Source: Trichormus sp. M33_DOE_039 (lineage in GTDB: Bacteria > Cyanobacteriota > Cyanobacteriia > Cyanobacteriales > Nostocaceae). Taken from it: a stretch of DNA of 59,630 nucleotides. The notes beneath the pieces were generated by a model. It did no database searches and was not told where the DNA came from. It saw only the letters and a list, made by a program, of their open reading frames with translations. Shown piece by piece: positions 46,554 through 56,731 of the stretch. How positions within the stretch are numbered: position 1 is the stretch's first letter; each line of letters opens with the position of its first letter. The translations under genes and the position numbers were made by a program. The stretch spans positions 1-59,630 of the forward strand of contig DVDT01000037.1 of assembly GCA_015296085.1 (NCBI GenBank), read 5' to 3'.

Positions 46554-46908
46554 ATTCCATGAATCCTGTCAGTAAAACCTCTGATTGCGATTTTCTACAT
46601 AATTGTTATGTTGTTATGGCAACCTAGACTTCTCTTGTTCAGAAGTTTAAGTTGAAAATATCATAAAGTTTCTGTCTTATTTTATAGTCAGATTTTGGTT
46701 TTAGAATTTTAAAATAGCGATCACGTCAAAATTCAGAATCCAGGTTTTGCTTGCAAGATTAAGAATCATAAAAATCTTGTTTAATGTAAATTTTGAATTT
46801 GAATATTAAATTCTTCTTGATTTTAATTCGTAAACTTTGGATTCTCAATTCTTACAAAATAGCTAGCTTTATTTTCCATTCCCAAATTTATTAGTTAGTA
46901 GATATTTC
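46554..46908. other. 355-bp AT-rich intergenic region
   Basis: No gene, tRNA or clear hairpin seen. Presumably the promoter region of the Crp-family gene. Confidence 0.45.
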
Positions 46909-47592
46909 ATGCAGACTGAGGTTTTTAGTGAAATTTTCCCTTTGTTGAGTACAGCTAGTCCACAAACCCTAGAGTGGCTGCTCAACGTTGCTACTGAACA
47001 CGAATACCCCGTAGGAAGAGCAGTGTTAATGGAAGATGCTTGGGGGAATGCAGTTTACTTTATAGTTTCTGGATGGGTGAAAGTTCGACGCACCTCTGGA
47101 GATGATTCCGTAGCCTTAGCCATTTTGGGTAAGGGCGATTTTTTTGGGGAGATGGCTATCTTAGATGAGTCTCCCCGGTCTACAGATGTGATTGCCCTTT
47201 CTACAGTGAAATTGCTCAGTATTTCTAGAGAAAGATTTATACAAATCCTCTTTAAAGACCCCCAATTACATCACCGTATGCTGCAATTAATGGTGCGGAG
47301 ATTGCGACAAAATAACCAACGTTTACAAATTAGATCTTCACCACCTGCGGTCAAACTAGCTCATACCTTAGTGAGTTTAGGGGAAAGCTATGGTCAGGAA
47401 TTAGAAATCGGTAAGGAAATTTTAAATATACCTTTTAAAGATCTAGCCGAAGTTACAGAAATTGGTGTCGAAGAAACAACTAAAATCATGGAAAAACTCA
47501 ATGAAAAAGGTTGGATAAAAATTGATCATGCTAATAACATTGTTTATCTGATCAACTTCAAACAGTTAACCAACTTAGCTGGTAAAGTCTGA
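46909..47592 (+). CDS. Crp/Fnr family transcriptional regulator
   Basis: 227 residues. A cyclic-nucleotide-binding-fold domain (VYFIVSGWVKVRRTSG, GKGDFFGEMAILDESPRSTD) is followed by the dimer helix and an HTH (FKDLAEVTEIGVEETTKIME KLNEKGWIKI). The phosphate-binding cassette FFGEMAILDESPRST has the Gly-Glu and Arg-Ser pair that bind cyclic nucleotides, so cAMP sensing is possible. The HTH lacks the usual RETVSR motif, so DNA targets may differ from NtcA or SyCRP1. It follows patU on the same strand after 355 bp. Confidence 0.88.
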   Translation: MQTEVFSEIFPLLSTASPQTLEWLLNVATEHEYPVGRAVLMEDAWGNAVYFIVSGWVKVRRTSGDDSVALAILGKGDFFGEMAILDESPRSTDVIALSTVKLLSISRERFIQILFKDPQLHHRMLQLMVRRLRQNNQRLQIRSSPPAVKLAHTLVSLGESYGQELEIGKEILNIPFKDLAEVTEIGVEETTKIMEKLNEKGWIKIDHANNIVYLINFKQLTNLAGKV

Positions 47593-47939
47593 ATCGTAAC
47601 CGACCCTACAGCATTGATTCATTCAGTAAATCTTAATTCTTTATTAATTATTTAAGATTTTCAGGAGAGTAAATTTAATATTTAATTTATAAATGACCTC
47701 TGAGGCAGCAGCATTTTGTTGAAGCGAAGTCAGATGAGTGAGTCGTTAGTTTCGACGTAGGTAGCATAATTGAGCTAACTTGGTTAATTTTTACCAGGTT
47801 GGTTCTATTGTAGTAATTAGTATTACTACATAAATAAATGCTGACTATAAAGCCGATAACTATTGACTATTGACCATGAACTATTAACTATTAACTATGG
47901 ACTGACTTTTGACTCAGAACTTATCACTTTTAACTACAG
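47593..47939. other. 347-bp intergenic region with short repeats
   Basis: Repetitive runs (GACTATTGAC, AACTATTAACTATTAACTA) at about 47860-47930 lie directly before the M61 peptidase start. No gene recognised. Confidence 0.5.
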
Positions 47940-49727
47940 ATGACTGAAGCAACAGCACCTCGTATCGATATTAGCGTCCAGGAAACCGTGCCGACGATTC
48001 ATTATCAGGTGGCAATGCCCCAACCAGAAACGCATCTATTTGAGGTTAGGTTACAAATTGTAAACCATAAATCATCAATTCTTGACTTAAAAATGCCGGT
48101 ATGGACACCAGGATCATACTTGGTGCGGGAATATGCCAAAAATTTACAAGATTTTACTGCTTTTGCCGGTGACAAGCCTTTGAGTTGGCGTAAGGTCAGT
48201 AAGAATCACTGGCAAATCAATAAAGATGATGTGTCGTCAGAAGTAACTGTAAGTTATCGTATTTTTGCCAATGAGTTATCGGTAAGAACCAATCATTTAG
48301 ATGCTACTCACGGCTATTTTAATGGCGCAGCATTGTTTTTAAGACTGCTGGGAACCGATAATCTACCTATCAGTGTTACTGTCTTACCTCCGTATCCGCA
48401 ATGGCAAGTAACTACTGCCTTACCTAAAATTAAGGAACAGTTTAATACTTTCTACGCCAGTGATTTTGACACTCTGGTAGATAGCCCTTTTGAAATTGGG
48501 GATCATCAGTTGTATAACTTTGAGGTGTTAGGCAAACCTCACGAACTGGCGATTTGGGGACAAGGAAATTTTCAAGTACAGCCACTGATTAGCGACATTC
48601 AAAAAATTGTCCAAGTGGAAGCCCAGATGTTTGGCGGTCTACCTTACGATCGCTATCTGTTTTTGGTACATTTATTTGCTCAAGCCTATGGCGGATTGGA
48701 GCATAAAAACTGTTGTTCGTTAATTTATCAACGGTTTGGATTCCGCACCCAGGATAAATATGAACGCTTTATCCAATTAGTAGCGCACGAATTCTTTCAT
48801 TTATGGAACGTCAAACGCATTCGCCCTAAAGCCTTAGAGGTGTTTAATTACGACCAAGAAAGCTATACACCCTCTCTATGGTTCTGTGAAGGGACTACGA
48901 GTTATTATGACTTGATTATTCCTTTGCGGGCAGGTATATATGAGGTCAAAACCTATTTAAACTACTGGAGTAAAGAAATTAGTAGGTTTTTGACGACACC
49001 AGGACGGAAAGTACAATCACTGAGTGAGTCCAGTTTTGATGCCTGGATTAAACTGTATCGCCCGGATGCTAATAGTGGCAATTCTCAAATCTCCTACTAC
49101 TTAAAGGGAGAAATGGTATCTTTGTTACTAGATTTACTGATTAGAGCGCGGCATCACAATCGGCGTTCTCTAGATGATGTGATGCGGCAAATGTGGCATG
49201 AGTTTGGTGAACCAGAAATTGGCTACACTCCTCAACAGTTGCAAGCAGTAATTGAGTCTGTAGCAGAATTAGACTTGACGGACTTCTTTAAACGCTACAT
49301 TGATGGCACTGATGAATTACCATTCGATCAGTATTTAGAGCCGTTTGGTTTACATTTGGTGACAGAGAAGGAAGACGAACCTTATCTGGGAATGAAAGTC
49401 AATACTGAAAACGGTAGAGAAATTATTAAGTTTGTGGAAACTGCTTCCCCAGCGCAACTAGCAGGAATTGATGCAGGTGATGAGTTGCTAGCGATCGCAG
49501 GTATTAAGGTGACAGCCCATCAACTGAGCGATCGCCTGAAAGATTATCAGCCACATGATACCATTCAGGTAACGATTTTCCATCAAGATGAACTGCGTAC
49601 CGTATCTCTCACTCTTGGTCAACCTCGCCCAGTAAAGTATCAAGTAGTACCTATAAAGAACCCCAACCCCATACAACAAGAGAATTTTGCTGGTTGGTTA
49701 GGTACACAGCTATCTACAATTTGTTAG
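47940..49727 (+). CDS. M61 family (glycyl-aminopeptidase-like) metallopeptidase with PDZ domain
   Basis: 595 residues. The N-terminal beta-rich domain (VWTPGSYLVREYAKNLQDF) is that of M61 peptidases. The zinc site LVAHEFFHLWNVKRIRP (HExxH, about 283) is followed by a downstream Glu in LWFCEGTTSYY. A PDZ domain lies at about 480-560 (ETASPAQLAGIDAGDELLAI). No signal peptide. It trims peptides from the N-terminus, probably in the cytoplasm. Confidence 0.9.
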   Translation: MTEATAPRIDISVQETVPTIHYQVAMPQPETHLFEVRLQIVNHKSSILDLKMPVWTPGSYLVREYAKNLQDFTAFAGDKPLSWRKVSKNHWQINKDDVSSEVTVSYRIFANELSVRTNHLDATHGYFNGAALFLRLLGTDNLPISVTVLPPYPQWQVTTALPKIKEQFNTFYASDFDTLVDSPFEIGDHQLYNFEVLGKPHELAIWGQGNFQVQPLISDIQKIVQVEAQMFGGLPYDRYLFLVHLFAQAYGGLEHKNCCSLIYQRFGFRTQDKYERFIQLVAHEFFHLWNVKRIRPKALEVFNYDQESYTPSLWFCEGTTSYYDLIIPLRAGIYEVKTYLNYWSKEISRFLTTPGRKVQSLSESSFDAWIKLYRPDANSGNSQISYYLKGEMVSLLLDLLIRARHHNRRSLDDVMRQMWHEFGEPEIGYTPQQLQAVIESVAELDLTDFFKRYIDGTDELPFDQYLEPFGLHLVTEKEDEPYLGMKVNTENGREIIKFVETASPAQLAGIDAGDELLAIAGIKVTAHQLSDRLKDYQPHDTIQVTIFHQDELRTVSLTLGQPRPVKYQVVPIKNPNPIQQENFAGWLGTQLSTIC

Positions 49728-49761
49728 TTAAAATAACTATTTGGTGGATACTTACTGATTC

Positions 49762-49791
49762 AGTCAGTCTCTCGGAGGAGGGAGGCTGACT
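49762..49791. terminator. Hairpin between convergent M61 and pstB2 genes
   Basis: AGTCAGTCTC faces GAGGCTGACT (one G-U pair) with a 10-base loop. No long T run on either side, so terminator activity is moderate. Confidence 0.5.
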
Positions 49792-49848
49792 AAGCAATTC
49801 AAGATTAAAAATACCTAACAAAAAGCAAACTACAAAATTCAAAATTTT

Positions 49849-50634
49849 TTAATTGATACGAGTAATCACGTATTCACGGGTACGAGAATGAAGCGGGTTG
49901 GTAAATATCTTTTTAGTGATACCAAACTCTACCAATTCACCAATCCGATTTTCATTCAAATGAAAAAAGGCTGTAAAGTCAGAGATACGGGCAACTTGTG
50001 CTAAATTATGGCTTACCACCACTATGGTCAATTCTGAGCGCAAACGTAAACTTTGAATCAAGCTCTCCACTTTCATACTAGCGATGGGATCAAGCCCGAA
50101 ACAAGGCTCATCCATTAATATAACTTTCGGCTTCACAGCTAATGCACGAGCAATACAAAGTCTCTGTTGTTGACCACCAGACAAATCTAAAGCAGACTTA
50201 TGTAATTTATTTTTTAACTCATCCCACAAATCAGCATCTTTCAGCGCAGATTCTACAATCCCATCGATCTCTACTTTCGGTCGCCATCCGATAATTTTCA
50301 CTCCGTAAGCCACGTTATCGTAAACACTCATAGGGAAGAGGTTTGGCTTAGAAAGCACTATACTAACTTGACGACGTAAGCGATTCAAATTTACTCGCCG
50401 CTCGTAAATATTTTGATTAAAAAATTCCACTCTACCTTCAACTCTAATTTCTGTATCTACTTCGTTCATCCGATTGAGAGATTTTAAAAAGGTAGATTTA
50501 CCACAACCACTAGGGCCAATAATCGCAGTTACTTTACTTTGGTAAATATCCATAGACACACCTTCTATGATTTTTTGGGTGTCGTAATAAAAACTGAAAT
50601 TTTTAACTCTGATGGCGGGAACTAGCTTATTCAT
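49849..50634 (-). CDS. Divergent second PstB-like phosphate ABC ATPase
   Basis: 261 residues from MNKLVPAIRVKNFS. Walker A is GPSGCGKST, the signature [15 protein letters not shown], Walker B VILMDEPCFGLDP, and the H-loop VVSHN. It is close to the pstB at 51896 but differs at functional points: the Q-loop reads VLSKPN where PstB normally has VFQRPN, the D-loop region is CFGLDP instead of CSALDP, and two residues are inserted before the last strand. It lies at the end of the pst cluster, 1261 bp after the first pstB. It may be an alternative or weakened ATPase for the same permease. Confidence 0.85.
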   Translation of the reverse strand: MNKLVPAIRVKNFSFYYDTQKIIEGVSMDIYQSKVTAIIGPSGCGKSTFLKSLNRMNEVDTEIRVEGRVEFFNQNIYERRVNLNRLRRQVSIVLSKPNLFPMSVYDNVAYGVKIIGWRPKVEIDGIVESALKDADLWDELKNKLHKSALDLSGGQQQRLCIARALAVKPKVILMDEPCFGLDPIASMKVESLIQSLRLRSELTIVVVSHNLAQVARISDFTAFFHLNENRIGELVEFGITKKIFTNPLHSRTREYVITRIN

Positions 50635-51556
50635 GCGGATCAACTTGTTTGATAAATAATAATTCAACACAGCAAAAGTAGTTAAAGTGATGCTGTTTCA
50701 CGTTTTGTATAGCCGATAGGGATTTTTTATAGCTTTGGAACACAGGAATTAGAATTGATAGACAGATAAATTCAGTTTTAAGTATAGTCATTTTCTTCCA
50801 TCTAGAAAGTGAGACACGATTTCATGATGTTAAAATCAAGCAGATAACAAAGTTTTTGAATCTCTGATTATCCTTGATGAGTTAAATTGCTAATAACACT
50901 ACACCTACGCTTATCAGTGATTATCTAAATTATCTTATCTCTGTAGGCAGGCATGAGAAAATATACTAATGTTATCACCCATAGACAATTTACCTAAGTA
51001 ATATCACCGTATAAATTTATATTTTTTTTGGAAAAATATGAAAATAACTCAATCTTGCCAATAATCTCATATTGATTGAGTTGAGAACATACAGCAGCAT
51101 TCACAGCTAATAACCCATGATTAAAGCAGATTTTTTACTTGGCTTGGAAATTAAGAATCTATGGTTCATCTAGTTTCAATCTGCCATCTATCTAATTAAA
51201 TAGATATGAGTTTCATTACTAATATTACAAAAAATATGAGTACTATAGGAGTATATCAATTAAAAACATTAGTAAAGTATCATCTAATTATCTGCAAAAG
51301 TTCATCAAAACTTTTTAATTGAGGTTACATGAACTTTCTATTTAAATTACAGGTTGAAAATTTCAGTTTTTAATATAAAAATCTGATTCTATTTCTAAAA
51401 TGATTTGCGTAGCTAGAAAATAGTAAAAATAATAGGGTAAAAAGTCTTGCACCCCTATATATATTCTTGAAGTCTGGCAAATATTTTTGAGATTGTATAA
51501 CTCTCAGAGATGATTTATAAAGTAAAGCTTAAATTGTAGGGTGGGTTAAAGTAACG

Positions 51557-51588
51557 CGTAACGCACCGCATACTCATGGTGCGTTACG
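51557..51588. repeat. GGTGCGTTACG inverted repeat
   Basis: Arms CGTAACGCACC and GGTGCGTTACG are perfect (11 bp) with a 10-base loop. The type is dispersed between genes in cyanobacteria, to my knowledge. Confidence 0.7.
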
Positions 51589-51837
51589 GCAATTTATACT
51601 GTCACTCATACTCAAATCTTGAAAATGCCGTAACACAACGGCAATAAAGCGAGAACTCAGAGCGGCGGCTTCCGCCGATCTGAAGTTCGGTGGGGAGGAA
51701 AATCCACGCCGCTTTTTGCCTCCCCTACTTAATATTTACTTTATAAATAGGCTCTCAAACTCTGACTTTTATACAAATTTGTATTACTCTATTCGCTCTC
51801 AAGCAGATGCAATAAAAAACGTCTTTATGAGATAGTC

Positions 51838-51866
51838 AAGCCTGTCTCATTAGCCCAGGCTTGTCG
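51838..51866 (-). terminator. Hairpin after pstB1
   Basis: CAAGCCTG and CAGGCTTG (8 bp) with an 11-base loop, about 30 bp beyond the pstB stop in the direction of transcription. No T run, so moderate only. Confidence 0.4.
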
Positions 51867-51895
51867 ATTTGCGTCTTATCTAATGAAATAGAGTG

Positions 51896-52675
51896 TTAGC
51901 CAAAGCGTCCTGAAACATAGTCACGGGTGCGGGGGTCGAGGGGATTGCTAAAAATTTGGGTTGTTGTGCCGAATTCCACCATTTGACCAATACGACTTTC
52001 GTCGGTACTAAAGAAAGCAGTAAAATCAGAGACGCGGGTTGCTTGCTGCATATTGTGGGTAACAATTGCGATCGTCAGTTCAGAACGCAAACTGTGAATT
52101 AGTTCTTCAACTTTCATCGTTGCGATGGGGTCAAGTGCCGAACAAGGCTCATCCATCAACAACACTTTTGGTTTAATAGCTAAAGCACGAGCAATACAAA
52201 GTCGTTGCTGTTGACCACCAGAAAGACCTAGAGCTGATTGATTCAGTTTATCTTTGACTTCACTCCACAGAGCTGCCCCTTTGAGAGCAGATTCAACAAT
52301 GTCATCTAATTCTGCTTGTGGTAGTCTACCTGATATTCTCACACCGTAGGCAACATTTTCGTAGATGCTCATGGGAAAGGGATTTGGTCTTTGAAATACC
52401 ATGCCAATTTGACGGCGGAGTCTATTGATATTGATGCGAGGGTCATAAATGTTTTGACCAAAAAATTCTACTTTGCCTTCTACCTTGACAGGCCCTTCTA
52501 ATTCGCTAATGCGATTGAGGGTTTTGATAAATGTGGACTTACCACAACCACTAGGGCCGATAATTGCTGTTACGTGGTTCTGGCAAATATCCATAGACAC
52601 CCCTTCAATTGCCTTGGAGGTGTTGTAGTAAAAGCTGAGACTTTTAACTTTAATCGCTGGATTTAACTGATTCAT
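51896..52675 (-). CDS. pstB: Phosphate ABC transporter ATP-binding protein PstB
   Basis: 259 residues from [14 protein letters not shown]. Walker [14 protein letters not shown]-loop [21 protein letters not shown]-type (Gln present), signature [15 protein letters not shown], Walker [14 protein letters not shown] and H-loop IVTHN are all canonical. It powers phosphate import through PstA and PstC. It is the fourth gene of pstS-pstC-pstA-pstB with a 51-bp gap from pstA. Confidence 0.95.
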   Translation of the reverse strand: MNQLNPAIKVKSLSFYYNTSKAIEGVSMDICQNHVTAIIGPSGCGKSTFIKTLNRISELEGPVKVEGKVEFFGQNIYDPRININRLRRQIGMVFQRPNPFPMSIYENVAYGVRISGRLPQAELDDIVESALKGAALWSEVKDKLNQSALGLSGGQQQRLCIARALAIKPKVLLMDEPCSALDPIATMKVEELIHSLRSELTIAIVTHNMQQATRVSDFTAFFSTDESRIGQMVEFGTTTQIFSNPLDPRTRDYVSGRFG

Positions 52676-52726
52676 GATGTCAGGGGTGTCAAACAATTTG
52701 AGATTTGAACTTAGGGATTGATTTTT

Positions 52727-53608
52727 TTACTTCACCTTTTTCTGACGAGTAGCTAACCGAGAAATGAGGCTAACACACAAAACTAAGCCGAGTAAGACGA
52801 TGGAAGTTGTCCAGACAAGTTGGTTGCGTTCGGGGTCGGGATCGTTGTAGAGATTAAAGATTAATACTGGCAGAGAAGCAGTGGGACTGAGTAATCCCGC
52901 AGACCAATCAAGGCTGAATAAAGCGGTAAAAATTAGCGGTGCTGTTTCACCAGCTGCGCGGGCTACAGCTAGTAAAATACCTGTAGTGATTGCAGGTATG
53001 GCGGCTCTGACTACGATACGGAAGGTAGTTTGAAAGTGAGTACCTCCCAAAGCAGCGGAGGCCAGACGTTGATCTATGGGGATAAGTTTTAAAGCTTCTT
53101 CTGTGGTCAGAACGATGATAGGTAGCATGATTGTTGCTAAAGCAAAACCACCTGCGATCGCACTAAAGCTTTTGGTTAATAAAACTATCACACCATAGGC
53201 AAATATACCAACCACGATGGAGGGAACGCCAGTGAGAATACTAGCGATAAAGCGAACAAAACGAGTAATGGTATTGGTTTGAGCAAATTCTGCTAAAAAT
53301 ATACCTGTGAATAATCCTATGGGAATACTTAATAAAGAAGCAATGAAGACAATTGTGATTGTGCCTAAAATGGCATTGCCAAATCCATTATCAATGACTG
53401 ATTTGACAAACATTTCTGTGTTTAATCCCCCAACACCTCGTTTGATAATTTCCCACAAAATCGAGATGAGGGGGATTAGTGCTAAACCTGCAAATGCAAA
53501 AGCAATAAAATTCATTAAATAGGTAAATAATAGCCGTCTAGATGGTAGAGGGCTATATAGTTCTGCTGCTAAAACTTTATCTAGTTCTGAAGGTTGGTAA
53601 TTTTCCAT
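52727..53608 (-). CDS. pstA: Phosphate ABC transporter permease PstA
   Basis: 293 residues from MENYQPSELDKVL; an upstream in-frame start at 53626 is less likely. Six membrane helices. The binding-protein-dependent permease loop is ASAALGGTHFQTTFRIVVRA AIP (EAA-like). GIFLAEFAQ and VPSIVVGIFAYG are typical of PstA. Inner-membrane half of the phosphate channel, paired with PstC. Confidence 0.95.
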   Translation of the reverse strand: MENYQPSELDKVLAAELYSPLPSRRLLFTYLMNFIAFAFAGLALIPLISILWEIIKRGVGGLNTEMFVKSVIDNGFGNAILGTITIVFIASLLSIPIGLFTGIFLAEFAQTNTITRFVRFIASILTGVPSIVVGIFAYGVIVLLTKSFSAIAGGFALATIMLPIIVLTTEEALKLIPIDQRLASAALGGTHFQTTFRIVVRAAIPAITTGILLAVARAAGETAPLIFTALFSLDWSAGLLSPTASLPVLIFNLYNDPDPERNQLVWTTSIVLLGLVLCVSLISRLATRQKKVK

Positions 53609-53649
53609 ATTTTCTAATAAATACAAGAACTTATTTGCCTTTTAAATAT

Positions 53650-54648
53650 CTATTTATTTTTATTGCCAAACCACTGTACTAATAATCTAGCAATCATATT
53701 AATTATTAAGGTCAAAGCAAATAAGATTAAACCCAAATAACTTAACGCACCAATATGTAATCCTGGTTCGGCTTCAGCAAATTCATTAGCTAATACAGAA
53801 GGGATTGTATAAGCTGGATCAAGCAAAGATAAACTAATTTGAGCAGAATTACCAATTACCATAGTTACGGCCATTGTTTCACCTAAGGCGCGTCCTAAAG
53901 CTAGCATTGCCGCACTGACAATTCCAGAAAATCCCGCAGGTAGTAACACGCGAAAAATAGTTTCCCAACGAGTGCTACCTAAAGCCATAGATGCTGTACG
54001 TAGTTCTTTAGGTACGGCTATTAATACATCACGGGTAATTGCTGCCATTGTGGGTAAAATCATAATGGCTAAAATTATGCCTGCGGTTAACATATTTGTA
54101 CCTATAGGAAAGTCTGATTTAAATATTGGTACCCAAGCCAAGTTAACTGATAACCATTTTTGTAAAGGTTCGATTACAGGAATAAAAGTAAAAATTCCCC
54201 ACAAGCCAATAATCACACTAGGGATAGCAGCGATTAATTCCACCACAAATGCTAATGTGGTTTTAACTGATACGGGTAAGAAGTTCTCGCTAGTGACTAA
54301 GGCCACGGCTATGCCCACAGGAAAGGCAATAAAAATTGCGATCGCACTACTAATCAGTGTTCCATAAATGTAAGGTAATGCTCCGAAAATTTGATTACCT
54401 ACATCCCAATCTTGACCCCATAAAAACCCCATCCCAAATTCACTAATAGCAGGTCTAGCTTCTTGAAAAATGATCCAACTCATCACAAACAATACAGCAA
54501 CCGTTATTGTAGAAAATATGTATATCAGCCAAGTGAAACTTTGGTTTAATAAAAAACTTGTGCCGTCGGTAGCTGTTAATGCCAAACTTTCATTATTAGT
54601 TGATATTTGCTTTGACGAATTATTATCAGGATCAGATAAATTTGCCAT
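53650..54648 (-). CDS. pstC: Phosphate ABC transporter permease PstC
   Basis: 332 residues from MANLSDPDNNSSKQ; the longer frame start at 54711 adds residues without support. Six membrane helices. GVAVALVTSE-like and IPSVIIGLWGIFTFIPVI are typical. The EAA-like loop is TASMALGSTRWETIFRVLLP AG, and ALGRALGETMAVTMVIGN matches PstC. A 41-bp gap to pstA and 98 bp after pstS support one operon. Confidence 0.95.
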   Translation of the reverse strand: MANLSDPDNNSSKQISTNNESLALTATDGTSFLLNQSFTWLIYIFSTITVAVLFVMSWIIFQEARPAISEFGMGFLWGQDWDVGNQIFGALPYIYGTLISSAIAIFIAFPVGIAVALVTSENFLPVSVKTTLAFVVELIAAIPSVIIGLWGIFTFIPVIEPLQKWLSVNLAWVPIFKSDFPIGTNMLTAGIILAIMILPTMAAITRDVLIAVPKELRTASMALGSTRWETIFRVLLPAGFSGIVSAAMLALGRALGETMAVTMVIGNSAQISLSLLDPAYTIPSVLANEFAEAEPGLHIGALSYLGLILFALTLIINMIARLLVQWFGNKNK

Positions 54649-54746
54649 ACCAATTACAAGTTCATAAATATGATTAATATGAGAGTGGACAAATAGACCA
54701 CTCTCATCCACGACAAACTGACAAAAGACTTCAAAAGACTTAGGAT

Positions 54747-55787
54747 TTATTTGACAGTGCTGTTAACTGTTTGTAGCACCCGGTTAGCTACACCAGCAGG
54801 AATTCTGGTGTAGTTGAGGTCATCATTGAATTGTTGACCATCTGTTAGCACCCAATTAATCCATTTTTTTATGGCATCAGCTTTAGCAGCATTAGGATAC
54901 TGTCTGTAAACCATCATCCAAGTAAGACCCACGATGGGATAACCTTGTCCTGGGTCTCCCACAAACACACGATAGTTGTCTGGGAAACTGACAGAAGATA
55001 AGGCGGCGTTTGCAGTTTGTAAGGAGGGAGCAACAAATTCTCCTCTTCTGTTTTGTACTTGTGCTGAACGGATGTTATTTTTGACAGCGTAGGAATACTC
55101 AACATACCCAATCGAGCCGGGAGTCCGAGCAACTAAAGCCGCCACACCAGGATTACCTTTACCTTTGAGAACATTAGGTAAAGTCCATTTAGGTGCAGTA
55201 TTTGCGCCAATTCTGCCTTTGAAATAAGAACTGATGCTGCTTAAGTGGTTGGTGAAAATGAAAGTTGTACCGCTACCGTCAGCACGGACGACAAATCTAA
55301 TTGGTTGATTTGGTAAGTTGACTCCAGGGTTGTCAGCTTTGATTTTTGCGTCGTTCCAATTAGTAATTTGACCGGAAAAAATTGCTGGTAATGTACTACG
55401 GGACAATCTCAAGTTGTTCACTCCGGGAACATTATAAACAACTGAAACTGCACCGCCTGCGGTGGGAACTAAGATGACACCATTTTTGACTTTAGCGATT
55501 TCATCATCTTTCATTGCAGCATCACTACCACCAAAGTCAACTGTTCCAGCAATGGTTTGACGAATACCGCCACCACTACCAATAGCTTGATAGTTAACAC
55601 TCAAACCTGGATGTTTCTTTTTCACTTCACGAGCATATCTTTCGTATAGTGGAGCGGGGAAAGTTGCACCTGCGCCGTTAAGAGTTTGAGCTTGAGCTGT
55701 GGCTGTCAAAATAGGAGTAACTGCAACAGCAGATGCTAATACTGCGGTGCTAAATACACGCTGAAAAACGGTGGTTAAAAAAACCAT
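54747..55787 (-). CDS. pstS: Periplasmic phosphate-binding protein PstS
   Basis: 346 residues. A signal peptide (VLASAVAVTPILTATAQA, cleavage near AQA). The mature start LNGAGATFPAPLYERY, the phosphate-site GSGGGIRQTIAGTVDFGGSD and RADGSGTTFIFTNHLS are hallmarks of PstS. It captures phosphate for PstCA. It is the first gene of the pst operon and is preceded by a Pho box at 55863-55903. Confidence 0.95.
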   Translation of the reverse strand: MVFLTTVFQRVFSTAVLASAVAVTPILTATAQAQTLNGAGATFPAPLYERYAREVKKKHPGLSVNYQAIGSGGGIRQTIAGTVDFGGSDAAMKDDEIAKVKNGVILVPTAGGAVSVVYNVPGVNNLRLSRSTLPAIFSGQITNWNDAKIKADNPGVNLPNQPIRFVVRADGSGTTFIFTNHLSSISSYFKGRIGANTAPKWTLPNVLKGKGNPGVAALVARTPGSIGYVEYSYAVKNNIRSAQVQNRRGEFVAPSLQTANAALSSVSFPDNYRVFVGDPGQGYPIVGLTWMMVYRQYPNAAKADAIKKWINWVLTDGQQFNDDLNYTRIPAGVANRVLQTVNSTVK

Positions 55788-55862
55788 ATTGCCTCGTAAC
55801 TTAAGGAATACTTGCTGCTTGAATCAAAGCCTTCATCAAACTACATTTTTTGTTTTTAAATT

Positions 55863-55903
55863 AGGTTAAGAAAGGGTAAATGCACATTTAAAATGTGTTT
55901 AAA
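55863..55903 (-). promoter_or_regulatory. Pho box upstream of pstS
   Basis: On the minus strand four 8-bp repeats at exact 11-bp steps read TTTAAACA, TTTAAATG, ATTTACCC and CTTAACCT. The last equals the cyanobacterial Pho-box consensus half, and the 11-bp spacing is the known arrangement bound by SphR (PhoB). The site ends 75 bp before the pstS ATG, so it should activate the operon under phosphate limitation. Confidence 0.8.
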
Positions 55904-56731
55904 ATAAATTTATATATAGCTGGCTTTATTGTATAGATAAAGTCAGCTTTAAGATGGTTTATGAATCATGGCTAATCAATAGAGTTTGTGATTAATCCTG
56001 ATGATAACCGCGTAATAAACATATGGTAATATTAGGGTTTAGGTTCATAGCCGCAGAAAGTCTGAATGGTTATCGCAGGGTTGAAATTGTTGACTAATAT
56101 GTTAAAAACAAAATGAATTTTTGATAATTTCGTGTAGATTATTATTAAAGTTTTGATGAATAAGAATAATTCAGCATCATTCAAAATTTAATTAGACTTT
56201 GAAATGGATATTGTGTAATTCAACAACTTTAGATTTGCTGGATATTCGAGAACATACAAAAATGCAAGGATATAACTAATGTTTCTAGAATAATTACTCG
56301 AATTATTATTACAAATATTCTCCAGCAAATTAGTCATATCTACAGGTGATAATAGCTGGAGAAGCTAGAAAAAATAAAACTGGCAGAGTCTACATCACCA
56401 GACTAGCTGCCAGGAATGGACGGTATATTCTCGCCATGTTTGATCGGAGTAGTGCTTATTTATAGGAAATAATGCCTATCCGTACTAAGGGTAACTGAAA
56501 TTAATGCTGTTAGGGGTTAAGGAAGGTCAACGAAAGGGTTAATTTCTAGTTAAAATTCGTAGAGAGACGGGAAGCGATCGCATGAGACATATGTATAGTT
56601 GCAATAGGAGCAAATGCAAAAATTAATCTAGTTTAGGGTGAATATTCAATATAGATGAATCAAAAGAAATTAATAACCCTGTTTTTTTGAAGAAGCCAGG
56701 GTTATTATCTGTCAAATGGAATTAAAGCTCA
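55904..56731. other. 828-bp intergenic region between glcF and pstS
   Basis: AT-rich, with no gene-like frame or RNA recognised. It holds the glcF terminator hairpin at 56672-56706 and the upstream flank of the pst Pho box. Confidence 0.45.
56672..56706 (-). terminator. Terminator hairpin after glcF
   Basis: AATAACCCTG/CAGGGTTATT (10-bp perfect stem, 15-base loop), 26 bp beyond the glcF stop. The following minus-strand bases are TAATTTCTTTTG, moderately T-rich. Confidence 0.7.

Larger units (their letters stand above)
50635..51895. other. 1261-bp intergenic region between two pstB genes
   Basis: Mostly AT-rich with no gene-like frame. The right third holds a stack of hairpins: a GGTGCGTTACG inverted repeat at 51557-51588, a GGCGGCTTCCGCC hairpin near 51664, and CAAGCCTG/CAGGCTTG near 51839-51865. 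The last is downstream of pstB1 and may end the main operon. A separate promoter for the second pstB is expected. Confidence 0.5.
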
